Shown here: one piece after another, positions 23,196 through 35,146 of the stretch | Position numbering within the stretch: the stretch's first letter is position 1 | Layout: the number at the start of each line of letters is the position of its first letter | From: Harmonia axyridis | Taxonomy: Eukaryota; Arthropoda; Insecta; Coleoptera; Coccinellidae | Assembly (NCBI RefSeq): GCF_914767665.1 | Contig: NC_059508.1 | Location: 24,613,501-24,677,500, forward strand | Direction: 5' to 3' | DNA length: 64,000 nucleotides | Position numbers and translations under genes: made by a program | Notes under the pieces: model-generated | The model's database searches: none | The model's input: the letters and a program-made list of their open reading frames with translations, nothing else | What the model was told of the DNA's origin: nothing

Positions 23196-24307
23196 TTGTT
23201 GATTTTCTTGGACTCGGATGTCACGCCGGTAGCTATAATCTCCCACGTGGTAAGGTCAATTGCTGCTGTAACCACAAATGCACGACTGACTTCTGTTGTT
23301 GATTTCATTTGTTTGTTATTTTCTTCAATGTTTCTCATTTTAATACTTTTCATCGTATTGCACAGGGACGAAAGCTTGACATGCGTGTCTTAGGAAACCA
23401 CTTTGGTATAAGGGACTGTTCTTATTCCCTTTTTTTTGTTTAATGAACAATTATCCGAATAAGCCATTCCACATTGTTGATTTTCTTGGACTCGGATGTC
23501 ACGCAGGTAGCTAGAATCTCCCACGTGGTAATGTCAATTGCTGCTGTAACCACAAATGCACGACTGACTTCTGTTGTTGATTTCATTTGTTTGTTTTTTC
23601 CTTCTATGTTTCTCATTCTTACACTTTTCATCGTATTGCACAGGGACGAAAGCTTGACACACGTGTCTATGGAAACCACATTCGTATAAGGGACTGTTCT
23701 TATTCTCTTTTTTTTGTTTAATCAACAATTATCCAAGTAGGCCATTCCACATTGTTGATTATCTTGGACTCGGATGTCACGCAGGTAGCTATAATCTCCC
23801 ACGTGGTAATGTCAATTGCTGCTGCAACCACAAATGCACGACTGACTTCTGTTGTTGATTTCATTTGTTTGTTATTTCCTTCTATATTTCTCATTCTTAC
23901 ACTTTTCATCGTATTGCACAGGGACGAAAGCTTGACACACGTGTCTAAGGAAACCACTTTGGTATAAGGGACTGTTCTTATTCTCTTTTTTTTGTTTAAT
24001 CAACAATTATCCAAGTAGGCCATTCCACATTGTTGATTATCTTGGACTCGGATGTCACGCAGGTAGCTATAATCTCCCACGTGGTAAGGTCAATTGCTGC
24101 TGCAACCACAAATGCACGACTGACTTCTGTTGTTGATTTCATTTGTTTGTTATTTCCTTCTATGTTTCTCATTCTAACACTTTTCATCGTATTGCACAGG
24201 GACGAAAGCTTGACACGCGTGTCTAAGGAAACCACTTTGGTATAAGGGACTGTTCTTATTCAATTCTTTTTGTTTAATGAACAATTATCCAAGTAAGCCG
24301 TTACACA
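23196..24307. repeat. Units 23196-23474-23752-24030 related to segment B
   Basis: The 23474 unit matches 17362 (CTAGAATC, GTAATGTC, GTTTTTTCC). The 23752 and 24030 units match 18471 (GATTATC, CTGCAACC). The 23752 unit carries GTAATGTC from its neighbour, so it is a hybrid. The 23196 unit joins the ACGCCGG start to the GACATGCGTG end of the 17084 type. Confidence 0.8.
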
Positions 24308-26184
24308 TTGTTGATTTTCTTGGACTCGGATGTCACGCAGGTAGCTATAATCTCCCACGTGGTAAGGTCAATTGCTGCTGTAACCACAAATGCACGACTG
24401 ACTTCTGTTGTTGATTTCATTCGTTTGTTATTTTCTTCAATGTTTCTCATTCTAACACTTTTCATCGTAATGCACAGGGACGAAAGCTTGACACACGTGT
24501 CTACGGAAACCACATTGGTATAAGGGACTGTTCTTACTTCATTCTTTCTGTATAATGATCAATTATCCAATTAAGCCATTCCACATTGTTGATTTTCTTG
24601 GACTCGGATGTCACGCAGGTAGCTATAATCTCCCACGTGGTAAGGTCAATTGCTGCTGTAATCACAAATGCACGACTGACTTCTGTTGTTGATTTGATTT
24701 GTTTGTTATTTCCTTCAATGTTTCCCATTCTAACACTTCTCATCGTATTGCACAGGGACGAAAGCTTGACACACGTGTCTATGGAAACCACATTGGTATA
24801 AGGGACTGTTCTTATTCCCTTCTTTCTGTATAATGATCAATTATCCAAGTAAGCCATTCCACATTGTTGATTTTCTTGGACTCGGATGACACGCAGGTAG
24901 CTATTATCTTTTACGTGGTAAGATCAATTGCTGCTGTAACCACAAATGCACGACTGACTTCTGTTGTTGATTTCATTTGTTTGTTATTTCCTTTAATGTT
25001 TCTCATTCTAACACTTTTCATCGTATTGCACAGGGACGAAAGCTTGACACGCGTGTCTATGGAAAACACTTTGGTATAAGGGACTGTTCTTATTCCCTTC
25101 TTTTTGTTTAATGAACAATTATCCAAGTAAGCCGTTCCACATTGTTGATTTTCTTGGGCTCGGATGTCACGCAGGTAGCTGTAATCTCCCACGTGGTAAG
25201 GTCAATTGCTGCTGTAACCACGAATGCACGACTGACTTCTGTTGTTGATTTCATTCGTTTGTTATTTTCTTCAATGATTCTCATTCTAACACTTTTCATC
25301 GTATTGCACAGGGACGAAAGCTTGACACGCGTGTCTAAGGAAACCACTTTGGTATAAGGGACTGTTCTTATTCCCTTCTTTTTGTTTAATGAACAATTAT
25401 CCAAGTAAGCCATTCCACATTGTTGATTTTCTTGGACTCGGATGTCACGCAGGTAGCTATAATCTCCCACGTGGTGAGGTCAATTGCTGCTGTAACCACA
25501 AATGCGCGACTGACTTCTGTTGTTGATCTCATTCGTTTGTTGTTTTCTTCAATGATTCTCATTCTAACACTTTTCATCGTATTGCACAGGGACGAAAGCT
25601 TGACACGCGTGTCTAAGGAAACCACTTTGGTATAAGGGACTGTTCTTATTCCCTTCTTTTTGTTTAATGAACAATTATCCAAGTAAGCCGTTCCACATTG
25701 TTGATTTTCTTGGGCTCGGATGTCACGCAGGTAGCTGTAATCTCCCACGTGGTAAGGTCAATTGCTGCTGTAACCACGAATGCACGACTGACTTCTGTTG
25801 TTGATTTCATTCGTTTGTTATTTTCTTCAATGATTCTCATTCTAACACTTTTCATCGTATTGCACAGGGACGAAAGCTAGACACGCGTGTCTAAGGAAAC
25901 CACTTTGGTATAAGGGACTGTTCTTATTCCCTTCTTTTTGTTTAATGAACAATTATCCAAGTAAGCCATTCCACATTGTTGATTTTCTTGGACTCGGATG
26001 TCACGCAGGTAGCTATAATCTCCCACGTGGTGAGGTCAATTGCTGCTGTAACCACAAATGCACGACTGACTTCTGTTGTTGATTTCATTCGTTTGTTATT
26101 TTCTTCAATGTTTCTCATTCTAACACTTTTCATCGTAATGCACAGGAACGAAAGCTTGACACACGTGTCTATGGAAACCACATT
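24259..26184. repeat. Segment D, copy 2 (pairs with 5460-7385, offset 18,799)
   Basis: Seven successive monomers match 5460-7385 in order and private variants (TTTGTTGTTTTC, TAGACACG, AAGATC). Differences include GTCTATGGAAAACAC (about 25056) against GTCTAAGGAAAACAC. Similarity ends at about 26190, where the tail changes from TTACTTC to the CTCTTCTTCCC form. Confidence 0.85.
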
Positions 26185-26253
26185 GGTATAAGGGACTGCT
26201 CTTCTTCCCTTTTTTCTTTTTGATGAACAATTATCCAAGTAAGCCATTCCACA
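25142..26253. repeat. Cassette G-L-Gx-N, copy at 25142
   Basis: Same unit order. The L unit shares TTTGTTGTTTTC (about 25540) with the 6621 unit and has AATGCGCGAC (about 25501). The N unit ends in the CTGCTCTTCTTCCC tail rather than the CTGTTCTTACTTC tail seen at 7396. Confidence 0.87.
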
Positions 26254-26809
26254 TTGTTGATTTTCTTGGACTCGGATGTCACGCAGGTAGCTATAATCTT
26301 TTACGTGGTAAGGTCAATTGCTGCTGTAACCACAAATGCACGACTGACTTCTGTTGTTGATTTCATTTGTTTGTTATTTCCTTTAATGTTTCTCATTCTA
26401 ACATTTTTCATCGTATTGCACAGGGACGAAAGCTTGACACGCGTGTCTAAGGAAACCACTTTGGTATAAGGGACTGTTCTTATTCCCTTCTTTTTGTTTA
26501 ATGAACAATTATCCAAGTAAGCAATTCCACATTGTTGATTTTCTTGGACTCGGATGTCACGCCGGTAGCTATAATCTCCCACGTGGTAAGGTCAATTGCT
26601 GCTGTAACCACAAATGCACGACTGACTTCTGTTGTTGATTTCATTTGTTTGTTATTTCCTTTAATGTTTCTCATTCTAACACTTTTCATCGTATTGCACA
26701 GGGACGAAAGCTTGACACGCGTGTCTAAGGAAAACACTTTGGTATAAGGGACTGTTCTTATTCCCTTCTTTTTGTTTAATGAACAATTATCCAAGTAAGC
26801 CGTTCCACA

Positions 26810-27921
26810 TTGTTGATTTTCTTGGGCTCGGATGTCACGCAGGTAGCTGTAATCTCCCACGTGGTAAGGTCAATTGCTGCTGTAACCACGAATGCACGAC
26901 TGACTTCTGTTGTTGATTTCATTCGTTTGTTATTTTCTTCAATGATTCTCATTCTAACACTTTTCATCGTATTGCACAGGGACGAAAGCTTGACACGCGT
27001 GTCTAAGGAAACCACTTTGGTATAAGGGACTGTTCTTATTCCCTTCTTTTTGTTTAATGAACAATTATCCAAGTAAGCCATTCCACATTGTTGATTTTCT
27101 TGGACTCGGATGTCACGCAGGTAGCTATAATCTCCCACGTGGTGAGGTCAATTGCTGCTGTAACCACAAATGCACGACTGACTTCTGTTGTTGATCTCAT
27201 TCGTTTGTTATTTTCTTCAATGATTCTCATTCTAACACTTTTCATCGTATTGCACAGGGACGAAAGCTTGACACGCGTGTCTAAGGAAACCACTTTGGTA
27301 TAAGGGACTGTTCTTATTCCCTTCTTTTTGTTTAATGAACAATTATCCAAATAAGCCGTTCCACATTGTTGATTTTCTTGGGCTCGGATGTCACGCAGGT
27401 AGCTGTAATCTCCCACGTGGTAAGGTCAATTGCTGCTGTAACCACGAATGCACGACTGACTTCTGTTGTTGATTTCATTCGTTTGTTATTTTCTTCAATG
27501 ATTCTCATTCTAACACTTTTCATCGTATTGCACAGGGACGAAAGCTAGACACGCGTGTCTAAGGAAACCACTTTGGTATAAGGGACTGTTCTTATTCCCT
27601 TCTTTTTGTTTAATGAACAATTATCCAAGTAAGCCATTCCACATTGTTGATTTTCTTGGACTCGGATGTCACGCAGGTAGCTATAATCTCCCACGTGGTG
27701 AGGTCAATTGCTGCTGTAACCACAAATGCACGACTGACTTCTGTTGTTGATTTCATTCGTTTGTTATTTTCTTCAATGTTTCTCATTCTAACACTTTTCA
27801 TCGTAATGCACAGGAACGAAAGCTTGACACACGTGTCTATGGAAACCACATTGGTATAAGGGACTGCTCTTCTTCCCTTTTTTCTTTTTGATGAACAATT
27901 ATCCAAGTAAGCCATTCCACA
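26810..27921. repeat. Cassette G-L-Gx-N, copy in decamer 1
   Basis: Positions 2-5 of the first 2779-bp decamer. It follows the 25142 copy at an offset of 1668 bp (six monomers). The L unit now reads TTTGTTATTTTC. Two further copies, at 29589 and 32368, are carried inside decamers 2 and 3. Confidence 0.9.
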
Positions 27922-28199
27922 TTGTTGATTTTCTTGGACTCGGATGTCACGCAGGTAGCTATAATCTCCCACGTGGTGAGGTCAATTGCTGCTGTAACCA
28001 CAAATGCACGACTGACTTCTGTTGTTGATCTCATTCGTTTGTTATTTTCTTCAATGATTCTCATTCTAACACTTTTCATCGTATTGCACAGGGACGAAAG
28101 CTTGACACGCGTGTCTAAGGAAACCACTTTGGTATAAGGGACTGTTCTTATTCCCTTTTTTTTGTTTAATGAACAATTATCCAAGTAAGCCGTTCCACA

Positions 28200-28476
28200 T
28201 TGTTGATTTTCCTGGCTCGGATGTCACGCAGGTAGCTGTAATCTCCCACGTGGTAAGGTCAATTGCTGCTGTAACCACGAATGCACGACTGACTTCTGTT
28301 GTTGATTTCATTAGTTTGTTATTTTCTTCAATGATTCTCATTCTAACACTTTTCATCGTATTGCACAGGGACGAAAGCTAGACACGCGTGTCTAAGGAAA
28401 CCACTTTGGTGTAAGGGACTGTTCTTATTCCCTTCTTTTTGTTTAATGAACAATTATCCAAGTAAGCCATTCCACA
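28200..28476. repeat. 277-bp 'PG' monomer, type copy of seven
   Basis: TTTTCCTGGCTCGG replaces TTTTCTTGGGCTCGG (1 bp shorter). CATTAGTTTG replaces CATTCGTTTG, and TAGACACG gives the 16-bp palindrome. Copies start at 28200, 30979, 33758, 35425, 36814, 38481 and 39870, always after an L2 or G unit and before a C unit. It is a reliable marker for the young HOR core at 26.5-41 kb. Confidence 0.92.
28379..28394. other. 16-bp perfect palindrome TAGACACGCGTGTCTA
   Basis: A T-to-A change at m182 destroys the HindIII site and extends the 12-bp palindrome to 16 bp. It occurs in 13 monomers, starting at 6899, 21250, 25698, 27366, 28200, 30145, 30979, 32924, 33758, 35425, 36814, 38481 and 39870. These belong to two subtypes with fixed places in the HORs (third cassette unit, and the 277-bp unit). 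Confidence 0.85.
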
Positions 28477-29310
28477 TTGTTGATTTTCTTGGACTCGGAT
28501 GTCACGCAGGTAGCTATAATCTCCCACGTGGTGAGGTCAATTGCTGCTGTAACCACAAATGCACGACTGACTTCTGTTGTTGATTTCATTTGTTTGTTAT
28601 TTCCTTCTATGTTTCTCATTCTAACACTTTTCATCGTATTGCACAGGGACGAAAGCTTGACACGCGTGTCTAAGGAAACCACTTTGATATAAGGGACTGT
28701 TCTTATTCCCTTCGTTTTGTTCAATCAACAATTATCCAAGTAAGCCATTCCACATTGTTGATTTTCTTGGACTCGAATGTCACGCAGGTAGCTATAATCT
28801 CCCACGTGGTAAGGTCAATTGCTGCTGTAACCACAAATGCACGACTGACTTCTGTTGTTGATTTCATTTGTTTGTTATTTCCTTCTATGTTTCTCATTCT
28901 AACACTTTTCATCGTATTGCACAGGGACGAAAGCTTGACACGCGTGTCTAAGAAAACCACTTTGGTATAAGGGACTGTTCTTATTCCCTTCGTTTTGTTT
29001 AATGAACAATTATCCAAGTAAGCCATTCCACATTGTTGCTTTTCTTGAACTCGGATGTCACGCAGGTAGCTATAATCTCCCACGTGGTAAGGTCAATTGC
29101 TGCTGTAACCACAAATGCACGACTGACTTCTGTTGTTGATTTCATTTGTTTGTTATTTCCTTTAATGTTTCTCATTCTAACACTTTTCATCGTATTGCAC
29201 AGGGACGAAAGCTTGACACGCGTGTCTAAGGAAACCACTTTGGTATAAGGGACTGTTCTTATTCCCTTCTTTTTGTTTAATGAACAATTATCCAAGTAAG
29301 CAATTCCACA

Positions 29311-32089
29311 TTGTTGATTTTCTTGGACTCGGATGTCACGCCGGTAGCTATAATCTCCCACGTGGTAAGGTCAATTGCTGCTGTAACCACAAATGCACGA
29401 CTGACTTCTGTTGTTGATTTCATTTGTTTGTTATTTCCTTTAATGTTTCTCATTCTAACACTTTTCATCGTATTGCACAGGGACGAAAGCTTGACACGCG
29501 TGTCTAAGGAAACCACTTTGGTATAAGGGACTGTTCTTATTCCCTTCTTTTTGTTTAATGAACAATTATCCAAGTAAGCCGTTCCACATTGTTGATTTTC
29601 TTGGGCTCGGATGTCACGCAGGTAGCTGTAATCTCCCACGTGGTAAGGTCAATTGCTGCTGTAACCACGAATGCACGACTGACTTCTGTTGTTGATTTCA
29701 TTCGTTTGTTATTTTCTTCAATGATTCTCATTCTAACACTTTTCATCGTATTGCACAGGGACGAAAGCTTGACACGCGTGTCTAAGGAAACCACTTTGGT
29801 ATAAGGGACTGTTCTTATTCCCTTCTTTTTGTTTAATGAACAATTATCCAAGTAAGCCATTCCACATTGTTGATTTTCTTGGACTCGGATGTCACGCAGG
29901 TAGCTATAATCTCCCACGTGGTGAGGTCAATTGCTGCTGTAACCACAAATGCACGACTGACTTCTGTTGTTGATCTCATTCGTTTGTTATTTTCTTCAAT
30001 GATTCTCATTCTAACACTTTTCATCGTATTGCACAGGGACGAAAGCTTGACACGCGTGTCTAAGGAAACCACTTTGGTATAAGGGACTGTTCTTATTCCC
30101 TTCTTTTTGTTTAATGAACAATTATCCAAGTAAGCCGTTCCACATTGTTGATTTTCTTGGGCTCGGATGTCACGCAGGTAGCTGTAATCTCCCACGTGGT
30201 AAGGTCAATTGCTGCTGTAACCACGAATGCACGACTGACTTCTGTTGTTGATTTCATTCGTTTGTTATTTTCTTCAATGATTCTCATTCTAACACTTTTC
30301 ATCGTATTGCACAGGGACGAAAGCTAGACACGCGTGTCTAAGGAAACCACTTTGGTATAAGGGACTGTTCTTATTCCCTTCTTTTTGTTTAATGAACAAT
30401 TATCCAAGTAAGCCATTCCACATTGTTGATTTTCTTGGACTCGGATGTCACGCAGGTAGCTATAATCTCCCACGTGGTGAGGTCAATTGCTGCTGTAACC
30501 ACAAATGCACGACTGACTTCTGTTGTTGATTTCATTCGTTTGTTATTTTCTTCAATGTTTCTCATTCTAACACTTTTCATCGTAATGCACAGGAACGAAA
30601 GCTTGACACACGTGTCTATGGAAACCACATTGGTATAAGGGACTGCTCTTCTTCCCTTTTTTCTTTTTGATGAACAATTATCCAAGTAAGCCATTCCACA
30701 TTGTTGATTTTCTTGGACTCGGATGTCACGCAGGTAGCTATAATCTCCCACGTGGTGAGGTCAATTGCTGCTGTAACCACAAATGCACGACTGACTTCTG
30801 TTGTTGATCTCATTCGTTTGTTATTTTCTTCAATGATTCTCATTCTAACACTTTTCATCGTATTGCACAGGGACGAAAGCTTGACACGCGTGTCTAAGGA
30901 AACCACTTTGGTATAAGGGACTGTTCTTATTCCCTTTTTTTTGTTTAATGAACAATTATCCAAGTAAGCCGTTCCACATTGTTGATTTTCCTGGCTCGGA
31001 TGTCACGCAGGTAGCTGTAATCTCCCACGTGGTAAGGTCAATTGCTGCTGTAACCACGAATGCACGACTGACTTCTGTTGTTGATTTCATTAGTTTGTTA
31101 TTTTCTTCAATGATTCTCATTCTAACACTTTTCATCGTATTGCACAGGGACGAAAGCTAGACACGCGTGTCTAAGGAAACCACTTTGGTGTAAGGGACTG
31201 TTCTTATTCCCTTCTTTTTGTTTAATGAACAATTATCCAAGTAAGCCATTCCACATTGTTGATTTTCTTGGACTCGGATGTCACGCAGGTAGCTATAATC
31301 TCCCACGTGGTGAGGTCAATTGCTGCTGTAACCACAAATGCACGACTGACTTCTGTTGTTGATTTCATTTGTTTGTTATTTCCTTCTATGTTTCTCATTC
31401 TAACACTTTTCATCGTATTGCACAGGGACGAAAGCTTGACACGCGTGTCTAAGGAAACCACTTTGATATAAGGGACTGTTCTTATTCCCTTCGTTTTGTT
31501 CAATCAACAATTATCCAAGTAAGCCATTCCACATTGTTGATTTTCTTGGACTCGAATGTCACGCAGGTAGCTATAATCTCCCACGTGGTAAGGTCAATTG
31601 CTGCTGTAACCACAAATGCACGACTGACTTCTGTTGTTGATTTCATTTGTTTGTTATTTCCTTCTATGTTTCTCATTCTAACACTTTTCATCGTATTGCA
31701 CAGGGACGAAAGCTTGACACGCGTGTCTAAGAAAACCACTTTGGTATAAGGGACTGTTCTTATTCCCTTCGTTTTGTTTAATGAACAATTATCCAAGTAA
31801 GCCATTCCACATTGTTGCTTTTCTTGAACTCGGATGTCACGCAGGTAGCTATAATCTCCCACGTGGTAAGGTCAATTGCTGCTGTAACCACAAATGCACG
31901 ACTGACTTCTGTTGTTGATTTCATTTGTTTGTTATTTCCTTTAATGTTTCTCATTCTAACACTTTTCATCGTATTGCACAGGGACGAAAGCTTGACACGC
32001 GTGTCTAAGGAAACCACTTTGGTATAAGGGACTGTTCTTATTCCCTTCTTTTTGTTTAATGAACAATTATCCAAGTAAGCAATTCCACA
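29311..32089. repeat. Decamer HOR, copy 2 (2779 bp)
   Basis: Same ten units at 29311, 29589, 29867, 30145, 30423, 30701, 30979, 31256, 31534 and 31812. Its P unit has AAACCAC (about 29511), while copies 1 and 3 have AAAACAC. Confidence 0.95.
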
Positions 32090-34868
32090 TTGTTGATTTT
32101 CTTGGACTCGGATGTCACGCCGGTAGCTATAATCTCCCACGTGGTAAGGTCAATTGCTGCTGTAACCACAAATGCACGACTGACTTCTGTTGTTGATTTC
32201 ATTTGTTTGTTATTTCCTTTAATGTTTCTCATTCTAACACTTTTCATCGTATTGCACAGGGACGAAAGCTTGACACGCGTGTCTAAGGAAAACACTTTGG
32301 TATAAGGGACTGTTCTTATTCCCTTCTTTTTGTTTAATGAACAATTATCCAAGTAAGCCGTTCCACATTGTTGATTTTCTTGGGCTCGGATGTCACGCAG
32401 GTAGCTGTAATCTCCCACGTGGTAAGGTCAATTGCTGCTGTAACCACGAATGCACGACTGACTTCTGTTGTTGATTTCATTCGTTTGTTATTTTCTTCAA
32501 TGATTCTCATTCTAACACTTTTCATCGTATTGCACAGGGACGAAAGCTTGACACGCGTGTCTAAGGAAACCACTTTGGTATAAGGGACTGTTCTTATTCC
32601 CTTCTTTTTGTTTAATGAACAATTATCCAAGTAAGCCATTCCACATTGTTGATTTTCTTGGACTCGGATGTCACGCAGGTAGCTATAATCTCCCACGTGG
32701 TGAGGTCAATTGCTGCTGTAACCACAAATGCACGACTGACTTCTGTTGTTGATCTCATTCGTTTGTTATTTTCTTCAATGATTCTCATTCTAACACTTTT
32801 CATCGTATTGCACAGGGACGAAAGCTTGACACGCGTGTCTAAGGAAACCACTTTGGTATAAGGGACTGTTCTTATTCCCTTCTTTTTGTTTAATGAACAA
32901 TTATCCAAGTAAGCCGTTCCACATTGTTGATTTTCTTGGGCTCGGATGTCACGCAGGTAGCTGTAATCTCCCACGTGGTAAGGTCAATTGCTGCTGTAAC
33001 CACGAATGCACGACTGACTTCTGTTGTTGATTTCATTCGTTTGTTATTTTCTTCAATGATTCTCATTCTAACACTTTTCATCGTATTGCACAGGGACGAA
33101 AGCTAGACACGCGTGTCTAAGGAAACCACTTTGGTATAAGGGACTGTTCTTATTCCCTTCTTTTTGTTTAATGAACAATTATCCAAGTAAGCCATTCCAC
33201 ATTGTTGATTTTCTTGGACTCGGATGTCACGCAGGTAGCTATAATCTCCCACGTGGTGAGGTCAATTGCTGCTGTAACCACAAATGCACGACTGACTTCT
33301 GTTGTTGATTTCATTCGTTTGTTATTTTCTTCAATGTTTCTCATTCTAACACTTTTCATCGTAATGCACAGGAACGAAAGCTTGACACACGTGTCTATGG
33401 AAACCACATTGGTATAAGGGACTGCTCTTCTTCCCTTTTTTCTTTTTGATGAACAATTATCCAAGTAAGCCATTCCACATTGTTGATTTTCTTGGACTCG
33501 GATGTCACGCAGGTAGCTATAATCTCCCACGTGGTGAGGTCAATTGCTGCTGTAACCACAAATGCACGACTGACTTCTGTTGTTGATCTCATTCGTTTGT
33601 TATTTTCTTCAATGATTCTCATTCTAACACTTTTCATCGTATTGCACAGGGACGAAAGCTTGACACGCGTGTCTAAGGAAACCACTTTGGTATAAGGGAC
33701 TGTTCTTATTCCCTTTTTTTTGTTTAATGAACAATTATCCAAGTAAGCCGTTCCACATTGTTGATTTTCCTGGCTCGGATGTCACGCAGGTAGCTGTAAT
33801 CTCCCACGTGGTAAGGTCAATTGCTGCTGTAACCACGAATGCACGACTGACTTCTGTTGTTGATTTCATTAGTTTGTTATTTTCTTCAATGATTCTCATT
33901 CTAACACTTTTCATCGTATTGCACAGGGACGAAAGCTAGACACGCGTGTCTAAGGAAACCACTTTGGTGTAAGGGACTGTTCTTATTCCCTTCTTTTTGT
34001 TTAATGAACAATTATCCAAGTAAGCCATTCCACATTGTTGATTTTCTTGGACTCGGATGTCACGCAGGTAGCTATAATCTCCCACGTGGTGAGGTCAATT
34101 GCTGCTGTAACCACAAATGCACGACTGACTTCTGTTGTTGATTTCATTTGTTTGTTATTTCCTTCTATGTTTCTCATTCTAACACTTTTCATCGTATTGC
34201 ACAGGGACGAAAGCTTGACACGCGTGTCTAAGGAAACCACTTTGATATAAGGGACTGTTCTTATTCCCTTCGTTTTGTTCAATCAACAATTATCCAAGTA
34301 AGCCATTCCACATTGTTGATTTTCTTGGACTCGAATGTCACGCAGGTAGCTATAATCTCCCACGTGGTAAGGTCAATTGCTGCTGTAACCACAAATGCAC
34401 GACTGACTTCTGTTGTTGATTTCATTTGTTTGTTATTTCCTTCTATGTTTCTCATTCTAACACTTTTCATCGTATTGCACAGGGACGAAAGCTTGACACG
34501 CGTGTCTAAGAAAACCACTTTGGTATAAGGGACTGTTCTTATTCCCTTCGTTTTGTTTAATGAACAATTATCCAAGTAAGCCATTCCACATTGTTGCTTT
34601 TCTTGAACTCGGATGTCACGCAGGTAGCTATAATCTCCCACGTGGTAAGGTCAATTGCTGCTGTAACCACAAATGCACGACTGACTTCTGTTGTTGATTT
34701 CATTTGTTTGTTATTTCCTTTAATGTTTCTCATTCTAACACTTTTCATCGTATTGCACAGGGACGAAAGCTTGACACGCGTGTCTAAGGAAACCACTTTG
34801 GTATAAGGGACTGTTCTTATTCCCTTCTTTTTGTTTAATGAACAATTATCCAAGTAAGCAATTCCACA
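32090..34868. repeat. Decamer HOR, copy 3 (2779 bp)
   Basis: Same ten units at 32090, 32368, 32646, 32924, 33202, 33480, 33758, 34035, 34313 and 34591. The offset of exactly 2779 bp to copy 2 is kept throughout. The GATATAAGG and CATTAGTTTG marks are retained. Confidence 0.95.
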
Positions 34869-35146
34869 TTGTTGATTTTCTTGGACTCGGATGTCACGCC
34901 GGTAGCTATAATCTCCCACGTGGTAAGGTCAATTGCTGCTGTAACCACAAATGCACGACTGACTTCTGTTGTTGATTTCATTTGTTTGTTATTTCCTTTA
35001 ATGTTTCTCATTCTAACACTTTTCATCGTATTGCACAGGGACGAAAGCTTGACACGCGTGTCTAAGGAAACCACTTTGGTATAAGGGACTGTTCTTATTC
35101 CCTTCGTTTTGTTTAATGAACAATTATCCAAGTGAGCCGTTCCACA
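34869..35146. repeat. P unit starting a shortened fourth decamer
   Basis: This unit is the expected first unit of a fourth decamer. Its tail has CTTCGTTTTG and AAGTGAGCC instead of CTTCTTTTTG and AAGTAAGCC. From here the L, Gx, N and L2 units are absent. Confidence 0.85.

Larger units (their letters stand above)
26532..29310. repeat. Decamer HOR, copy 1 (2779 bp)
   Basis: Ten units in order: P 26532 (ACGCCGG), G 26810, L 27088, Gx 27366, N 27644, L2 27922 (GATCTC), PG 28200 (277 bp, TTTTCCTGGCTCGG, CATTAGTTTG), C 28477 (CTTCTATG, TTTGATATAAG), Nv 28755 (CTCGAATG, AAGAAAACC), LL 29033 (TTGCTTTTC, TTGAACTCGG). Lengths sum to 9 x 278 + 277. Compared with copies 2 and 3, I noticed only AAATAAGCC at about 27349 and the m203 base of the P unit as differences. 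Confidence 0.95.

Noticed and set aside
26532..34868. Dismissing the decamer triplication as an assembly artefact
   Set aside because: Copies differ at a few sites (27349 and m203 of the P units), so they are not simple duplicates of one contig piece. An artefact cannot be fully excluded without reads.
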